Source of the DNA: Ostreococcus lucimarinus CCE9901 | Taxonomy: Eukaryota > Chlorophyta > Mamiellophyceae > Mamiellales > Bathycoccaceae | Assembly (NCBI RefSeq): GCF_000092065.1 | Contig: NC_009356.1 | Span: forward strand, 1 to 64,000 | DNA: 64,000 nucleotides | Direction: 5' to 3' | Shown here: piece after piece, positions 18,103-33,200 of the stretch | Position numbering within the stretch: position 1 is the first letter of the stretch | How the letters are laid out: each line of letters begins with the position of its first letter | Notes under the pieces: generated by a model | The model's database searches: none | What the model saw: only the letters and a program-made list of their open reading frames with translations | Told to the model about the DNA's origin: nothing | Made by a program: the position numbers and the translations under genes

Positions 18103-21063
18103 ATGTCCACGGCGGCGGCGCGCGCGCTCGCGGCAGTCGTCGATGCAGAACGGAGCGGTACGTCGAGGGCGCGGCGCGACGCACACGCGCGATGTGCGCG
18201 CGCGATGAGATGAAGGAATCGCGTTTGGATGCTGATGCCGATGATTGACGCGACGAACGATGGATGGCGGACGCGTCGACGCATTCGACGACGACGCACC
18301 GCGAACGAATCGATCGCGATCGATGCGCTCGTAGACTGACGCGGGTGATGACGCACACGCAGTGACGAACGTGGCGAAAGGGCGGGTGTTGAACCGAATG
18401 GAGGAATACGTCGACGTCGAGCGTCGCGAAGACGGCGAAGACGCGAGCGCGTTGGAGGTGCGATGATGACGACGCGCGCGAAGTGACACGAACCCTCGCG
18501 CGTGAAATGACGTCTGATGCGTCGCAAACGGTCCGAGACTGACGATTCTACGGTGCGGATGCCGACGACGTACCCAATCTAGGTGGCGCCGATTACCGTG
18601 TACGAGACAAAATACGTCGAGGCGCAGTTGCGAATGATCGCCGTGAACGATGCTTTCATATGTTACGGTATTCGAAACGGGTTGATTCGAGTGTTTTCTA
18701 GAAAGTCTGGCAATGTGCGATCGTTGCTTCGCGGACACTCCGATTCAATCTCGACGCTCAAGTTTTTGGCGAACACCGACGTGTTGCTCTCGGTGGACGT
18801 GCGAGGACGGGTGATGGTTCGCAAGTTGAGTTTACAAGGCGCCGACGATGGGGCCTCGATCGATGTGAGCGACGATAACGATGCGGGATGGACGATCGGT
18901 TCGCAGAATTTGGTAGACTTCGACTTCGCAGTGGACACCCCGGACGGGCACCTGCCGCCGTCGGCGTGCTGGCTCCCGCTAGATTCGCGAAAACCCGGCA
19001 AGTGTGAATTCGCCCTGAGCGCGGGGACGTGCGTGGTGTGCTACGAGTGCTCGCTGATGAAGAAAGGGGATGCAATTGCGGCTGAGATCGATCTCAACGC
19101 CCCGCCAGCCATGGATGGTTTACAGGTGATCGAGTTTGATGCCCCGGTGTCTTGCGTGGACAGCGCCCCCGCGGGTCGCAAGCTCGTCGCCGCGAGCGAG
19201 GGCCGTGCGTACGTTTTGGTGAAGGAGGACGGTGAAACGGAGTTTGAGTGCACGGATACACTTCCATGGACGGTGGAAACCGCCGTCTTCGCCTCGGCTG
19301 AACGCGTAATTCTGGGTAACGATAATAACTCAGAGTTGATCGTCGTCGACGTGACGCAAGAAACTCCTTTCGCGGTGCAGCGCGTCGTCTTTAAGTCAGA
19401 CAGTGACAAACTTTTCAACGTATGCTTGCAGCATAACCCCGAAACAGGAATCGTATTGCTTTCGAACACGCGTATGAACACGGTGTACGCTTTACACTTC
19501 GAGAAGAGCTTTGATTACATTGCGCGCTTTGAGGCGTCGCAACCGATTTTGAGCTTTGACTCCCACGTGAAGTACGATGGCGACGGCAGTGCGACGATGC
19601 AATTGTTTTGCTTACAGACGCAAGCGATTCAAACCTTGTCCATGCCGGCTGAAGCATGCATTCCACCAGACGGAGCTCTCGAGGCGCTCGGCTCGTTGGG
19701 TACGCCCAAGACGAAAGGTTCGCTCGAGCACTCATCTTCAGCCACTCTGCTCACTCCGGATATGTTTGGCGGCGCTGAGCTCGCCGGCGACGAGGAGGAC
19801 GAAGAGGAAGAGCGTGCAGCGGTAGTTCCATCGAAAAAGGCTGCTGCGGCCCAACCAGCGTCGTCCGAAGAAAGCATGGGCGAGTCTGGTGCAGAGGAAG
19901 AAGAGGGAGAAGATGAAGAGTTTGAGTCTGCCAACATGAGTGAGAGCGGCGCTGGTGCGATTCCCGTCGCCGCCGCGTTCGATATGAAGCAGTTGAGAGC
20001 GACTATTCGTAACGAAATGCGCGAACTTCTGAACGAAGTTCGCGATGAGCGTCGTCTGGCTGCAGAAGAGCGCAAGGCAGACATGGAACGCGCTCGTAAG
20101 GCGAACGAAACCGCGGCAGCCAACTTGAAGCGAGACGTCACGAATGCTATCGCGGCTCTGTTGCAACAACATTCCGTGGACAATGCAAAGACTTTGGAAG
20201 CTGGCATCGGACGCGCTCAATCTGTTGCTGCAACAAGCGCGCAAACTGCGATGAAGTCCATCGTCGGTCCATCCATTGACGCCGCTGTTCGAGCGCAGAT
20301 GGAAACCTCCGTCGTGCCAAAAATGGAAATCGCGTGCTCGACGATGTTTACGCAAGTCAAGCACACGTTTGAACGAGGTATGGCTGACTTGAACACCGAG
20401 CTTCTCGCTGCGAGAGAATCTGCGGCAATTTCTCAAGCGACGCCGTTCGTCTCCGGTTTGCGCCAGGCGACGACCGAGGTTCGCCAAGCCGCAACAGCTT
20501 TGATGACCGATATCCCAAATCAAGTCGCGCAAGCCATGGCGAAGGTCACGGCGCGCGCACCTTCGGGCATGGGCGCACCTCCCGGGATGGCCCCAAAGAG
20601 CGTGACGCAAGGTAAGACGCTCGCTCAAATCGAACAGCGCTTGGACCCAACTGTGGAGATCAGCAAGTTGCTACAGGCAAACCAAATCGACCGCGCGTTC
20701 AATCTGGCGCTCAGCATGAGCAAGGTTGAAGTCGTCATGTGGCTCGTCAACCAAGTTGCGAGTGATCGAATCTTTGGCCAAACACCGTGTCCGTTGTCGC
20801 AAGGTGTGCTCTTGTCGCTTGTTCAGCAGCTTTCGAGCGATTTGACGACGCCAGACGCGCCCAAGAAGCTCGATTGGATTCGAGATTCTTGCCTCGCCGT
20901 CGATCCGGCGGATCCCGTGTTGCGGCAACACATGCGGCCGGTGCTCAGCACGGTGCACCAGTCGCTCATGGCTGCGGCCAATTCACCGACGAGTGCGCCA
21001 GAAGTACGCGCGGGGACACGATTGTGTATCCACGTCGTGAATTCCATGTTATCTTCTTTGTAA
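18103..21063 (+). CDS. EDC4: Enhancer of mRNA decapping 4 / VARICOSE-like scaffold (three exons)
   Basis: Exons 18103-18157, 18363-18457 and 18583-21063, rebuilt by hand. Donors are GTACGT and GTGCGA, acceptors CGCAG and TCTAG, each preceded by CTGAC; phases 1 and 0 fit exactly and yield 876 residues. Residues ~50-400 are a WD40-type propeller with a blade around RSLLRGHSDSISTLKFLAN. A long acidic Ser/Glu linker (~445-500) and a coiled coil (~505-650) follow. The C-terminal alpha-helical domain (VEISKLLQANQIDRAFNLAL, then VVMWLVNQV and LSQGVLLSLVQQLS) is the VARICOSE/EDC4 signature. The protein scaffolds DCP1-DCP2 in P-bodies for mRNA decapping. The large exon alone has no ATG and is preceded by an in-frame stop, which is why the 5' exons were sought. 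Confidence 0.85.
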
Positions 21064-21214
21064 GCCAAGGATTGTTATTTTCATCTATCGCTTCCACGTG
21101 ACCACGCGAGAGCATCTCGAATTATTCACACGCTCGCGCGTACTTCGCCGTAACGCTCAAAACTTCGACGTCTTCCAACGCGCGTGCGTACAATCCATCT
21201 TAGTTTGCTTGTTC

Positions 21215-24200
21215 ATGTCGTCGTCGTCGTCATCATCGTGGTCTAGAGATCCCTTCCTTGGAATGCTTCCTCGCTCGACGAAACTCATCCCCAAGGTGTC
21301 CATTCCCACGGCGATCGTTGAAGACGTCATTTCGCCATGGCGCGCGCTCGACGATCGATGCAAAACGTCGCCGGAATCACGGGCATCTATTGCGGTCGTA
21401 GACTCTTCGTCGCGTGGCGTCGATGCTGCACATTCCGTCGTCGAGTTCTCCTACCGCGCGCTCCGTCTCGAGGCGAGGACGCTCGCTTCGCAGTTGGAGC
21501 AAAATCACGGTATTCGAAAAGGCGATTCTGTGTGCTGCTTTCTAGATAACACAGCTGCATCTATCATCGCGTCCTATGCTATCGCGGGACTCGGAGCGCG
21601 ACGAGTCGACATCAATACTCGTTTGTCAGCTCGCGAGACGGCTTCACGCTTGAAGGTGGCAAACGTCAGAGTAATAATTGCTGGCGACGCTTACGCGAAT
21701 AAGATCGCTTCGGCGGTCTATTCGTTGATGATCGACTACTCCGATCTCAACGGTACTGACGAGCCGATGTCGATTTTGTACGCCGCAGCGCCCGGGGCGT
21801 CTTCTATGGCGGAACTGGCGCTGCCGAACTACGACACAGAGCAACTCGCAGAATTCATGGACATGATGGTCGAATCGACGCGCCTGTGCTTCGACGTCTA
21901 TTCTGCACATCGAGGTGGTGTCGACGTCGTATCAGGGGGTGGTACCGACACATACGATGCTTTCTTATCCGAGTCTGACGAGCCGTGTCTGGGTCTACTC
22001 TCTCAGCTTGAGCGAGGCGACGCGCTGTGCTGGACGCCGCGTCTGGCGGAAGAAGCGCTGCTTGATTGCGATTTTCAGGTCATGTTTACGAGTGGAACGA
22101 CGGGTGCACCAAAAGTCGTCACGCACACTCAAAGGCAAGTGATGTTACACGCGAAATCAGTCGCTCAGTGCTGTGCGTTTGCAAGCCACGACGTGTGGCT
22201 CCACGTGGCTCCGCTCTTTCACGCGATGGACGCCTTTGCGATGTACGCTTGCGTACTCGTCGGCGCCAAGCAAGTATGTACAGCCAGCGAAATCTTCGAT
22301 GTTAAAACGACGCTGCAAACGATGAAAGATGCAGGTGTTACGTTGACCGCGCTCACTTCAACGCATTTGCGAATGCTCGTTTCCGATCCAGCCTTTGCTG
22401 TCTCCGCAAAGCACTTGCGGATGTTATCTGTCGGCGGTTCGGCGGTTCCAGTAGACTTGGTGGCGTCATTAAAGTATCAGTGTCCCCAGTGCACGTACTT
22501 TACCGACTACGGAGCCACTGAGGCTTGTGGTAAGATTTGTACGACGCTCGGCGCGCCCTCGTCGTCCATTGAATCGCTCGCGCGGGCTGGCCACGCTATG
22601 CCCCTTTTCGACGTCTGCGTGGTCAAAGACTCGACAAGTATGGAATCGGTCGAATGGAACGACGTGACGAGAGGAGAAGTGCTTGTTCGAGGACCTACAG
22701 TGATAGGAACTTTTGATGGAAAATGGCACACCGTCGGCGACGTCGCCACGGTTGACGCGAGCGGCTCGGTCAAAATCGTAGATCGCTTGTCTGATATCAT
22801 CATCGTCGGGGGAGAAAACGTGTACTCGAGTGAAGTTGAAGCTGTGCTACTTGAACGTCCTGAAATCGAGGAATGTGCTGTGTTCGGTATGCCTGATAAA
22901 GTTTTGGGAGAAGTCGTGTGCGCTGCGATAGTGCTCAATTCGCGGCAGGCTTCACTGAATTCTAGTGAAGTCACAAAGCACTGCTCGTCGCGATTGGCCG
23001 ATTTTAAGCGTCCACAGCGATTGACGATTGTTGAGTCTTTACCGAAATCGCCCACTGGGAAAGTGCTGAAGCTGAAATTGCAGGCACAGCTTGCGACTCG
23101 CAGCCATGAGGACGGGACCCGTCCTCATGCGGAACTCAGCGATGTTGTTCGCCAAGAGTTTATTCATGCGATGGATTGGAACGATGACCGTGAGATTGAT
23201 ACGAAACAGACATTTTCGTCACTTGGCGTGCGATCAACGCAAGCCGTGTCTTTTGCGAATTTATTGTCTGATAGACTTGGACTTGATTTACCGTCGACGC
23301 TGATGTTTGATCATCCCAATCTCAATAGTGTCATCAACTTTGTCGCCGGACGTACGATGATTCGGAGGAGCGCCTCGAGCATCACTCAGAAGCACGCGCC
23401 GCTATCGTTTTCAAGCGTCTTCGTCACCGAAATCAGCGATGAATTTCCACACGGGGAGATCGACGCTCAGACTGTCATACCGCTTCGCCGCTTTGACGTC
23501 GAGCACCACTTTTCTTGCGGCGATGATTTCGCAACAGCGCCTCTTGGTAGCATCGACGTTCGATTTGCGGCGCTGCTTGCAAACTTTGACGAAGAAGACT
23601 TGCTTGCTTGTGAATTGTCGCCCGTCGAAGCCTCGTACGTGGATCCGCAGCATCGCATTTTGCTCCGTCAAACGCTGCCTGTGCTTCATTTTTCAAATCA
23701 GAGTGCCGACGTCGTCACTGGCGTATTCGTCGGTTGTATGTGGGCTGACGATTACTCGAACGTTTTGTCGTCGTTTCAGTGTGTTTTCGTCTCGCCCAAC
23801 GCCACTCTTGGAATTGGATCCGGATTGGCTTTCCTCAGTGGTCGCATTTCGTTCTCCGCGAATTTGTCTGGGCCGGCGATCGGTTGTGACACGGCGTGCT
23901 CATCTTCTCTTGTTGCGTGCTCTCTTGGTCTGAGCTCGATGATGAAATTTGAATGCGACTCATCGCTGTGCGCGGGCACGAATCTTCTGCTTTTCGTAAA
24001 CACGCATTCAAAAATATGCCGATTAAACGCACTTGCCATGGATGGTCGCTGCAAGACACTGGACTACGCTGCGGATGGTTACGGACGAAGTGAGGGCGTC
24101 GGTAGTTGTCTACTATCGGTTGAAAATGGAAATCCGTGCCATGGGACGTTGGTTTACGTCGGAGTGAACCAAGACGCTCGTAGTGCTGCGCTCGTCGCGC

Positions 24201-27200
24201 CCCGCGGCGCCGCTCAATCAGCAGTCATAGCAGAGACGTGCTCGAGGTGCGTTGGGCAACTTACCGTTTACGAACTGCACGGTACTGGTACACAACTCGG
24301 AGATCCAATCGAAATCAGTGCTCTTCGCGAGGCGCTCGAGTGTACGGAGATAGATCTCGTGGCCATTTCCATCACGAGCGTGAAAGCTTCGTTTGGACAT
24401 AGCGAAGGCTCGGCTGGGATCGCTGGGCTTCTCTCCGCCATCATCTCCGACAAAAATCGTCAACGAATGCCGATTCATCATCTGATACATCTTAATCCTC
24501 ACGTAGCAGAGATATCGAATGGGTTGTCGACGCCATTTTCCTTTGGTCGAGTTTTGAGCGCCGGCGTGCGGATAAATCAGAGGAACGGTCGCGGTGAGCA
24601 CTCTGGCGTGAGCGCGTTCGGGATGTCAGGCACGAACGCGAGCGCACTACTTCGGTCAGCTGTACGTAGTGAACAGATAAAGCGCACGAATCGAAGAATT
24701 CTTCTCGATCTCGCGACTTGGTGCTCCATTGATCCGCCCACATTCCCGGCGCTGTTCAGCTTTTGCGTCGCTAGCGACAATGTACTCTTCCAAATCCGTA
24801 TCGATGCTCGCATTTACTCAGGAGCATTCGATATGAGCATTCAACACATGAAGTTCTTCCCTAGTGGACATTGCGTTGAAACCGCGCGTCAGTGCGCGTC
24901 AACGCTAGGGCAAAGATCAGCCGTTGTCAACAGCTTCACGATTCATTCGCCGTTGCGCTTGGCTGAAAATCGCGGCACAGACGTCGTCGTAACCGTTGAC
25001 AAAAGGTCTGGCTTCGTAACGACGGGATCAGCGGACGCATTGGTGAAGTATGCAACGTGTCGGTTTACAATACCCGTGCATTCAATTCCTCCCAAAGGCG
25101 CGCGATGGAACGCTGTCAGAGCAACACCGCCAACCACGATCACCGCTTCGATTCAGCGCACGCAAAAGGTGCGCACCGATTGCATCGACCCGATCTATCT
25201 GGAATCTTTGTTTCAGATAAATTCAGCTTTGCGGCTCGGTGCGACACTGCTAGGATCTCTCAACGCGTATTGCACGCTGACGCGATTTCCTCCGCACGGG
25301 CATCTCAGCGTTACCATGGCTGGTGAATGCGGTAACCTTGCGAGTGCGACGCGTATGACGGGACTCACGCTACATAGAGTGCGAGCAAATGCATTTACAA
25401 GCGCGCGACGAATATCTGACATGCTCTATCACGTATCTTGGTGCGCGGCTGGTGTCGCGACAGCGAGCGGTCGAACTCATCAATCTTTGCGATTAATCAA
25501 CCTCACGGCAAAAGCTTGCGATGCCGTCTGCGCCGGGTTGTCGGCGATTCAGTCTTTCGATGACGCGTCTATCTCAGCTGTTTCGGCAGAAGTTATGCCA
25601 CTCGCGTGTCGCGGCGACGCGTTGCTGGCGCTTGTGCGCACCGCCGCACAAGAGCTTCCTACGATTCGATTCGCTGGCATTCGTTGTGCCGAGAACGCTT
25701 CTTCCTATGACGCACGCGCAAAGTCGTACGCCCCAGGTGCAGCATGTGATATTAAAATCGACGCCCAAGTGGTGTACGAGCAACGCCTTTCTCGCGTCAA
25801 CATGGAATCGTCAACAAGTGAGAACCAAACGTCGTACGCCGTACTCATCACCGGAGGTCTCGGTGGCGTTGGTTTTCACATGGCTAAATGGCTACTTTCT
25901 CACGAGAGTTCTTCATTCACCAACTTACTGAGCCGGATCGGCCGTCAAAATGTGTCATTCGGCGATATCGATGGCAAGAGCGCGCTCATTATTCGTAGAT
26001 GTGATCTCTCTGATCACGAAGACGTTGTCGAAGTTCTCAAGTCGACGAAGATGCGGGCTCCTTTACGAAAGATTTTACACGCGAGTGGGATAATTCTCGA
26101 TAACACACTCGCGAAACAAAATCACGACGGCGTAAAACAAGTTTTTGCTGCAAAAGTAAGCGCGTTTGAAAACATCGAAATGTGTGTCGGGTGTCTGGAG
26201 GCGGTTCACACGAGCGTCGTTTGTAGTTCGATCGCTTCAACTTTTGGCTCACCTGGTCAAAGTAATTATTCTGCCGCAAACGCCGTCCTCGACTTTTACG
26301 CGATTTCCAGTCAGTATCACGGGCGACCACTTTCTAGCGTACAATGGGGTGCTTGGTGCTCCGTGGGCATGGCTTCGCGAGGAGGTTCATACATCGCTCG
26401 GGCTGAGCGCGTCGGTTTCGGCACAATCACGCCAGACGAGGGTGTTGACGTCCTACGTCGAATTTTCACTGGATGGACGACTTCGATCGTCGCAAGCCCA
26501 TTTGACTGGAACAAAATGGTAAAGAACGCTCCGATGTTCACGATGCTCGAATCTTTTTTGGGAACAAGTGGGCACAAAATCGCCCAGCCAAAAGTCATCG
26601 AAGACAAAGAGCGCATCCGCTTCCGAGTCCGAAGTATTGTCGAGAGCATTTTGGGCGGCAGCCCAGATGCAGACGCTCCACTTGCATCATCCGGTTTAGA
26701 TTCACTCTCTGCGAACGAGCTGAAGATGGAAATTGACGCGGAATTTGGCGTACAAACTCCGGCAACTTTGGTGTACGATTATCCATCAATCAATACGCTC
26801 AGCGCGTGCGTTGTTTCAGTGCTTCAGCCATCGATAAAGCTCGTGGAAGAATATCACTCGCCACAAATGAATATGACTGCGCAGACCGACATATGTGGTG
26901 TGATTTTGGGCGGTGATATTCGCACCGCTGCAACCATGCGCTTCCCTGTAGATGCGATTTCAATCGCGCCATATGGGCGTTGGGACAACAACTTTTGGAT
27001 GGATGCCAGAAACATGACGTTTCCTTTTTCTAGCGCATTCATGGTGCACTTCACAGAGTTTGACAATGATCTATTTGGCATTCCAGGCGTCGAAACACTT
27101 CTCTTGGATCCTCAGCAAAGAACGTTACTAGAAGGTGCCTTCGCGGTCGTCGACATCTCATCCCAGCAAGACGATACAACCGTATGGGTTGGCATCACCG

Positions 27201-30200
27201 TGTCGCAGTATAAGACCGACGTAATCAATGTGTACTGGGCACCTGCATTTCATTCATCCATGGGCACCGGAAGCTTACCAAGTGTGGCTGCGGGAAGATT
27301 GAGCTACGTGTTTTCGATGTCTGGAGCATCGATGAGCGTCGATACCGCGTGTAGCTCATCGCTGGTCGCGTGTTCTCTTGCGTTTGACTCGCTGCGTAAG
27401 CAGTGTTTGGGATCATCTGCTTTGGTGTGCGGTACGGTGGCTATGATGTCTGTTTCGGGCACAATTGATCGCCATTACGCAAACATGCTCTCCGTGGAGT
27501 GTCGTTGCAAGACTTTGGATGCAAGCGCGGACGGTTTCATTGAAGGTGAGGCGACTGGAATTATGAGTATGACGAGTGCCCTGAGAGCTTCTGGTGAAGG
27601 CGTTTCAATCAGTGGCACTGCGGTAAATCAAGATGGGCATAGCGCGTCTTTGACCGCTCCAAACGGTCCAGCGCAGACGCGCGTCATACGAGAAGCGCTT
27701 TGTTCGGCAAACATGCAAGGCGAAGAAATGGAAAGTATTTCACTGCACGGCACGGGAACGCCTCTCGGTGATCCAATCGAGCTTGGTGCCGCACTCGGCG
27801 CTCTTCAAGATTGCAAAAAACTGATGTTAGACGCGGTCAAGTCGCACGTTGGTCACTGCGAAACCGCGGCTGGCATCGTTGCTTTGTTGCGGGCACACGC
27901 GACGGTTTCCGATTCCATCGCTCACCCGGTACTGCATCTGCGTTCGCTCAATCAGCACTGTTCGTCGATAATTCAGACATCTGATACGAACGCGCCAATC
28001 GTTATACCGCGTCAAAAGGTGGATGCGAATTTCAAGACGATGGGGATTTCAGCCTTTGCGTTCCAGGGTACGAATGCGCACGCAATTCAGCGTTTGAACA
28101 GCGGCACAGTGCGAGCGGCGGTATCGAGGTTTGCGTTTCATCGACGTGAATTTTGGCCCTTGCCCACTCTACATCCACATATCTTATCGTGTACCGCTTC
28201 GACGAGTGATTTCGCGCGGTTTTGTGGTCGAGTAGAGCCTCGCGGACACGCGCATTTGCTCGATCACGTTGTGGCTGAACGCCCGCTGTATCCGGGTGCT
28301 GGTTTTCAAGAACTTTGCGCGGCTTCTGCGCGTCTGATGTTCGCAATCAACGTCGTAGCCGTAGAATCAGTTGTTCCAGCACCGCTCGTCATGCGCACGC
28401 GGGAGTTGACGTTATTCACGGTGTCGACTGAGCTTCGCAAGGGAGAAATACGTATTCAGACAAAGTCTGGCGCTGTGACGCACACAAAGTGTTTCGCTAG
28501 ACGAGCGTGCGCTCAACCCCCGCAACAGGCATCGCTTAAGCTTCTTATGAAAAGTGTCATGCCAAGATCGTGTGCTTCCGTTCACGTACCAGACTGGCAT
28601 TTGGGTTACGTGGTCCATCCTGCCTCGTTAGACGCAAGTTTGCAGTTGGCCGCCGTCGTAGATCTGACAAACACGGAAGTCAAGGTCCCGGTGGGCGCCA
28701 AGGCGTATGTTTCGGTGAAATCTTCATCGAATGCGCCAACACACTTCGCGTCGTTGCTCAAGTCGAATCATTCACTCGAAAGATCTCGCATCGTTGGCCT
28801 ACAAGTGAAGACGATGAGGCGAACTGCTTCGCGGGCGGCGGCGCACATGCCGGCTTCAAAAGACACCTACACGCTGCGATGGTTTGTCGTGCGATCTACA
28901 GGAAGATCAAGCAAATGCGTTCACTTGACACTACGTAAATGGATTGTCACAAAGTCCGTCACGTGTGCGACGATCGGGTTAGCGCAAAACTTGGCATCTT
29001 CGAGAGCGGCCGCGCTGAACGCGGACCGCGCTCGAGCGATGGAAGCCGTTCGAGCGATCGTTCGCACGGTGGCTCAAGAAGTTCAGGGAGTGCAATTCGA
29101 AAGCACGCGGCATCGTGCGGAAGATTCACACTATGTCGAACGTTCATCGACCGCAGCGTTCGTTCAGGGTGCGCCGCACGAAGTCTCCGTAGATGCGCTC
29201 GCTCTCAGCGAACCCAGGCTTCGTCGTGCGGTGGTTGTAGATAAATGGTCGAGGAAACATCATTTGAATCAACGGATTTTCGCGCGTGGGGATACAAGCG
29301 AGAAGTACATCTTCATTACAGGCGGACTTGGGGCCATTGGAATGGAAGTAGCTCGAGAATTTGAGCGTCGTAGTTGGCGCGTTGTCCTATTGTCACGAAA
29401 CGGCCGCGCTCAAGCCTTCGGAGAAAGGCGAGGATCGCTAGTGAACGCCATCAAGTGCGATACATCTTGTTCGGACAGCCCATCGATTAGATCATGCAGC
29501 TTATTTTGTGTCGATAACACGGAGCGCTACGTGCTGCACGCTGCTGGCGTCTTATGCGACGCCCTTCTGAATCAAACGACCGCTCGGTCCGTCTTCGCGA
29601 CGATGGGCGCCAAATTGCTGTCTTCCAATCTTGCTTATGCCAAAGTCACGCGTGCGGTTGTGCTTTGCTCGTCCATCGCGGCGTTGACGGGCAATCCTGG
29701 CCAAACGAATTATGCAGCCGCTAATGCTTTACTCGACGCGGACGCCAGAGAGCAACGTTCTTTTGGAGATTCGTATTTCTCTGTGCAATGGGGCGGATGG
29801 GCAAACGTCGGCATGGCAGCAAGCAATCCGGCGGTTGTTCAGCGGTTGGTACGCATCGGTGCGGGTGCCGTAGATCCCAAGTTTGGGGTTGACATCATCG
29901 TTAAAGTCTTTCATGGGTTGATTCCGCACGAGTCCATAGCCGTGAGTCCGTTCAACTGGCGACAAATTTCAAAGTCTCTCCCGGCTTTCGGAATATTCAA
30001 GGATGTCGTCGAATGCGCTCATTCAACTACGACGACGGAAGTTAAGCCCCCTCGTGTCGGAACGAGCGCACTCGCGATGCAAACAATGAGCAAACGAGAT
30101 GTCGAGATAAAAATTTCTTCCTTAGTGCGCGCGCTAGTCGGTCGTGAGGTGGCGGTAAACGCCCCATTGATGGAAGCCGGGCTGGATTCGCAAGCAGCCG

Positions 30201-33200
30201 GAGAACTCAAGAATGAACTTGACGTCGCGTTCGGCGTCGAAGTCCCGGCTGTGGCCGTTTACGACTATCCTACAATAGCGGCACTGAGCTCATACATCGC
30301 GAGCGGCACGCAAATCGTGGAAAACTTTGAAAGTAGTCCCACAGTAGCAGAGCACTTTTTGAATGACGTCGTCGCTCACATCTCTGGCGCTGAATTATTA
30401 GTACCGACGCACTCGGGCGACGGCATTACACGCGTGCCGATGCATCGTTGGGACAACTCATGGTGGTGGGACAGAGAACAGATTTTCATACCTTCTTTCA
30501 GTGGTTTCTTGATCGGTTACGAGCTTTTTGATACGACGCTTTTCGGCATCGCGAGCACCGAGGCTTTGTTGATGGACGTGCAGCAGCGCTCCATTCTCGA
30601 AGGCGTCGCCAGCACGAGACTTGCGAGCCATGAAATCAAAGATGATGCGTTAGAAGGTGACTCGTGCGGAGTATATGTCGCGATATCATCCATGCAGTAC
30701 CAGGTCGAAGTGTTGGACAAGTTTTGGAGCAACCAGTTCTCTCCGTACATTGCAACAGGAAATACGCTTTCCGTCGCTGCTGGTCGTGTGTCTTTCATAT
30801 ATGGCTTGCGAGGTCCCTCCTTCTCTATAGACACCGCGTGTTCAACGAGTATTGTAGCGACGCACTTGTGCGTCGAAGGACTTCGATCGTTCGACTGCAC
30901 GTCAGGGATTGTGGCCGGCGTCATAAGCATCCTGGGACCAGGCGTGACTACAATTTTCTTCTCATCGGGTATGCTCTCACAATCGGGGCGGTGTAAGACC
31001 TTGGACGCCAGCGCAGACGGTTACGTGCGAGGCGAAGCTCGCGGTGTGTTCTTGGTTCACGGTATGGAGTCGCACGCAATATCATCTGGTGTCGCGATTG
31101 TCGGCTCAAGCATCAATCAAGACGGGCGGTCGAGCGGGCTTACGGCACCGAATGGGCCATCTCAACAGGCAGTCATGAAGCAAGCACTCCGAGCGTCGCG
31201 AGCAAATGGCGCCGAGATCGACAAGTTACAAATGCACGGCACAGGTACGCCACTAGGGGACCCCATTGAGGTTGGAGCCACCGCAGCGGTGCTGCAGAGA
31301 CAAAGTGGCGAACCCCTTACGCTCGAGGCTATCAAATCGCACGTGGGACACACGGAAACGGCGAGCGGAATGGTCGCATTAATGCAGCCCTTGCTTTCAC
31401 TCGTCGACTCTGACGTTGAGAAAATTCTGCACTTACGATGGGTAAATCCGCACATAGCATCTATCGTCGGCAAAGGTGCGTTCGTCTCTTCGCCGCGACA
31501 GAACTTTCCGAGAAACGCAAAGCTCGCGGGTGTGAGCTCGTTTGCCTTTCAAGGTACTAACGCGAACTCGATTCAACGCGTCACGATGGGAGACAAACTT
31601 CGACATCCAATCGTCTCACCGGCGTTCGTCAGAGAAACGTTTTATCCACTTCCAAAGTTACATCCGCAGATTCATGCGTTTTCAAAGACTTTCAAACGTG
31701 GCGACACGTTGAGGTTTTGCGCAAAAGTGAACGTGCGCACCCATGCACACTTACTCCACCACCGTGTGTTCGACAGAGCACTTTATCCAGGCGCTGGATT
31801 TCAAGAACTCGCGGGCGGCGCGGCGCGCACCTTCGACGCAAAGAGCGCTACAATACTGAATTCAGCCGTACCGGCGCCGTTGCAAATGTCTCTTCTGAAG
31901 GACACCGTGTTCGACGTTCGCATTCTCGCGCCAAGCGGTCGCCTGGATGTCCACAGTGCGAACATCATTTTCATGAAGTGCTACGTGCGTTTGCACGACA
32001 ACTGCAGATGTGAAAGCGTTACTACTTCGTCTAAGTCGTTCACAAAGCGTGCCAAGACGACAAAGATATCGCTCGCCAAGATCCATTCGCTCACAACGGA
32101 GCGCCACGTCGAATACTTCGTGCACCCGACGTGCTTGGATAGTACGCTACAACTCGGTGCAGTGATGAACGCGGGGTCCTCCGAGACAAAAGTTCCCGTG
32201 GGTGTGCACGCGTACGCTGCGCAGCAAATTTCTGTCAAACGGCGCAGTTTACACGCAAGCGCGAGCAATTCGAGTGGAAATTATGTACTCGAGCGCGCAA
32301 ATGTCGTCGGACTCGAGCTCAAGCCCATGCGCCGTGGAAAAGCACTCGTGACAAAACAAACGCGCATGCTATACGCGCTTCGTTGGTTTGCTCTACAACC
32401 GTGCGTTCCTGGTCAAAAGCGCACGGTGAGCGATTTAGAATCGTGTGCCACGTGTGGCGTCTTGACAGCCGCGTGCGCCGTCCAGTGTAATACGGCGACG
32501 GGTATCGAAATTGAAACCATTCGCACAACAAGCAACGATGCCCTGCACGGCTTTGCTCGGACGGTTGGACAAGAAATAAAGCAGCTTCGTACGGAGAGTG
32601 TTAGGTTCGACGGCGCGCGCACGCGGTACGTTGCGTCCGCAGATGCTTCGTTAAAGTTTGTCGGCGAATCGTATGATGTCCTCGTGCAGGCGAATATGAC
32701 GTACGGCTCACGTGTACGCAAGGCGCAAAATGTGATCAAACCGCCTTCCCGAAAGTCTCTCACTCTCGAAGTGCGTATCCCCCGTCAAGCTCCAAAGACG
32801 CTGCGCGTGATGATCACTGGTGGCTTGGGCGCCATCGGTGTCGAGTACGCGACACATGTGAACTCATCCACGATTGACGCTCGCGTGCGTCTTTTGGGTC
32901 GTTCTGGGCGCGGAGCGGAATTCGATGGACGTACATTCTCTTCGGTGCACGCGTGCAAATGTGACGCGGGATTTAGCGAAGATGTCAAACCTGTGGTATA
33001 TCACCAATGCGATGAGATTCTTCACGCGGCGGGCGTGTTACGTGACGGGTTAATTCGTTTTCAAAGTGCACTGTCAGTAAGAGTTGTCATCGGTGCGAAA
33101 GTTAACTCTTGGCAAACACTCGAATCACATCTCGTGGGTGCGATGGTACGACGCATAGTGCACTGTTCTTCGATCGCAGCTCTCACAGGCTCGAGTGGGC

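Noticed and set aside
17928-18738. Long minus-strand open frames of 199 and 241 codons over the EDC4 5' region
   Set aside because: They are Arg/Ser-rich, have no motif, and lie antisense to the exons of EDC4 that fit in phase with good splice sites.
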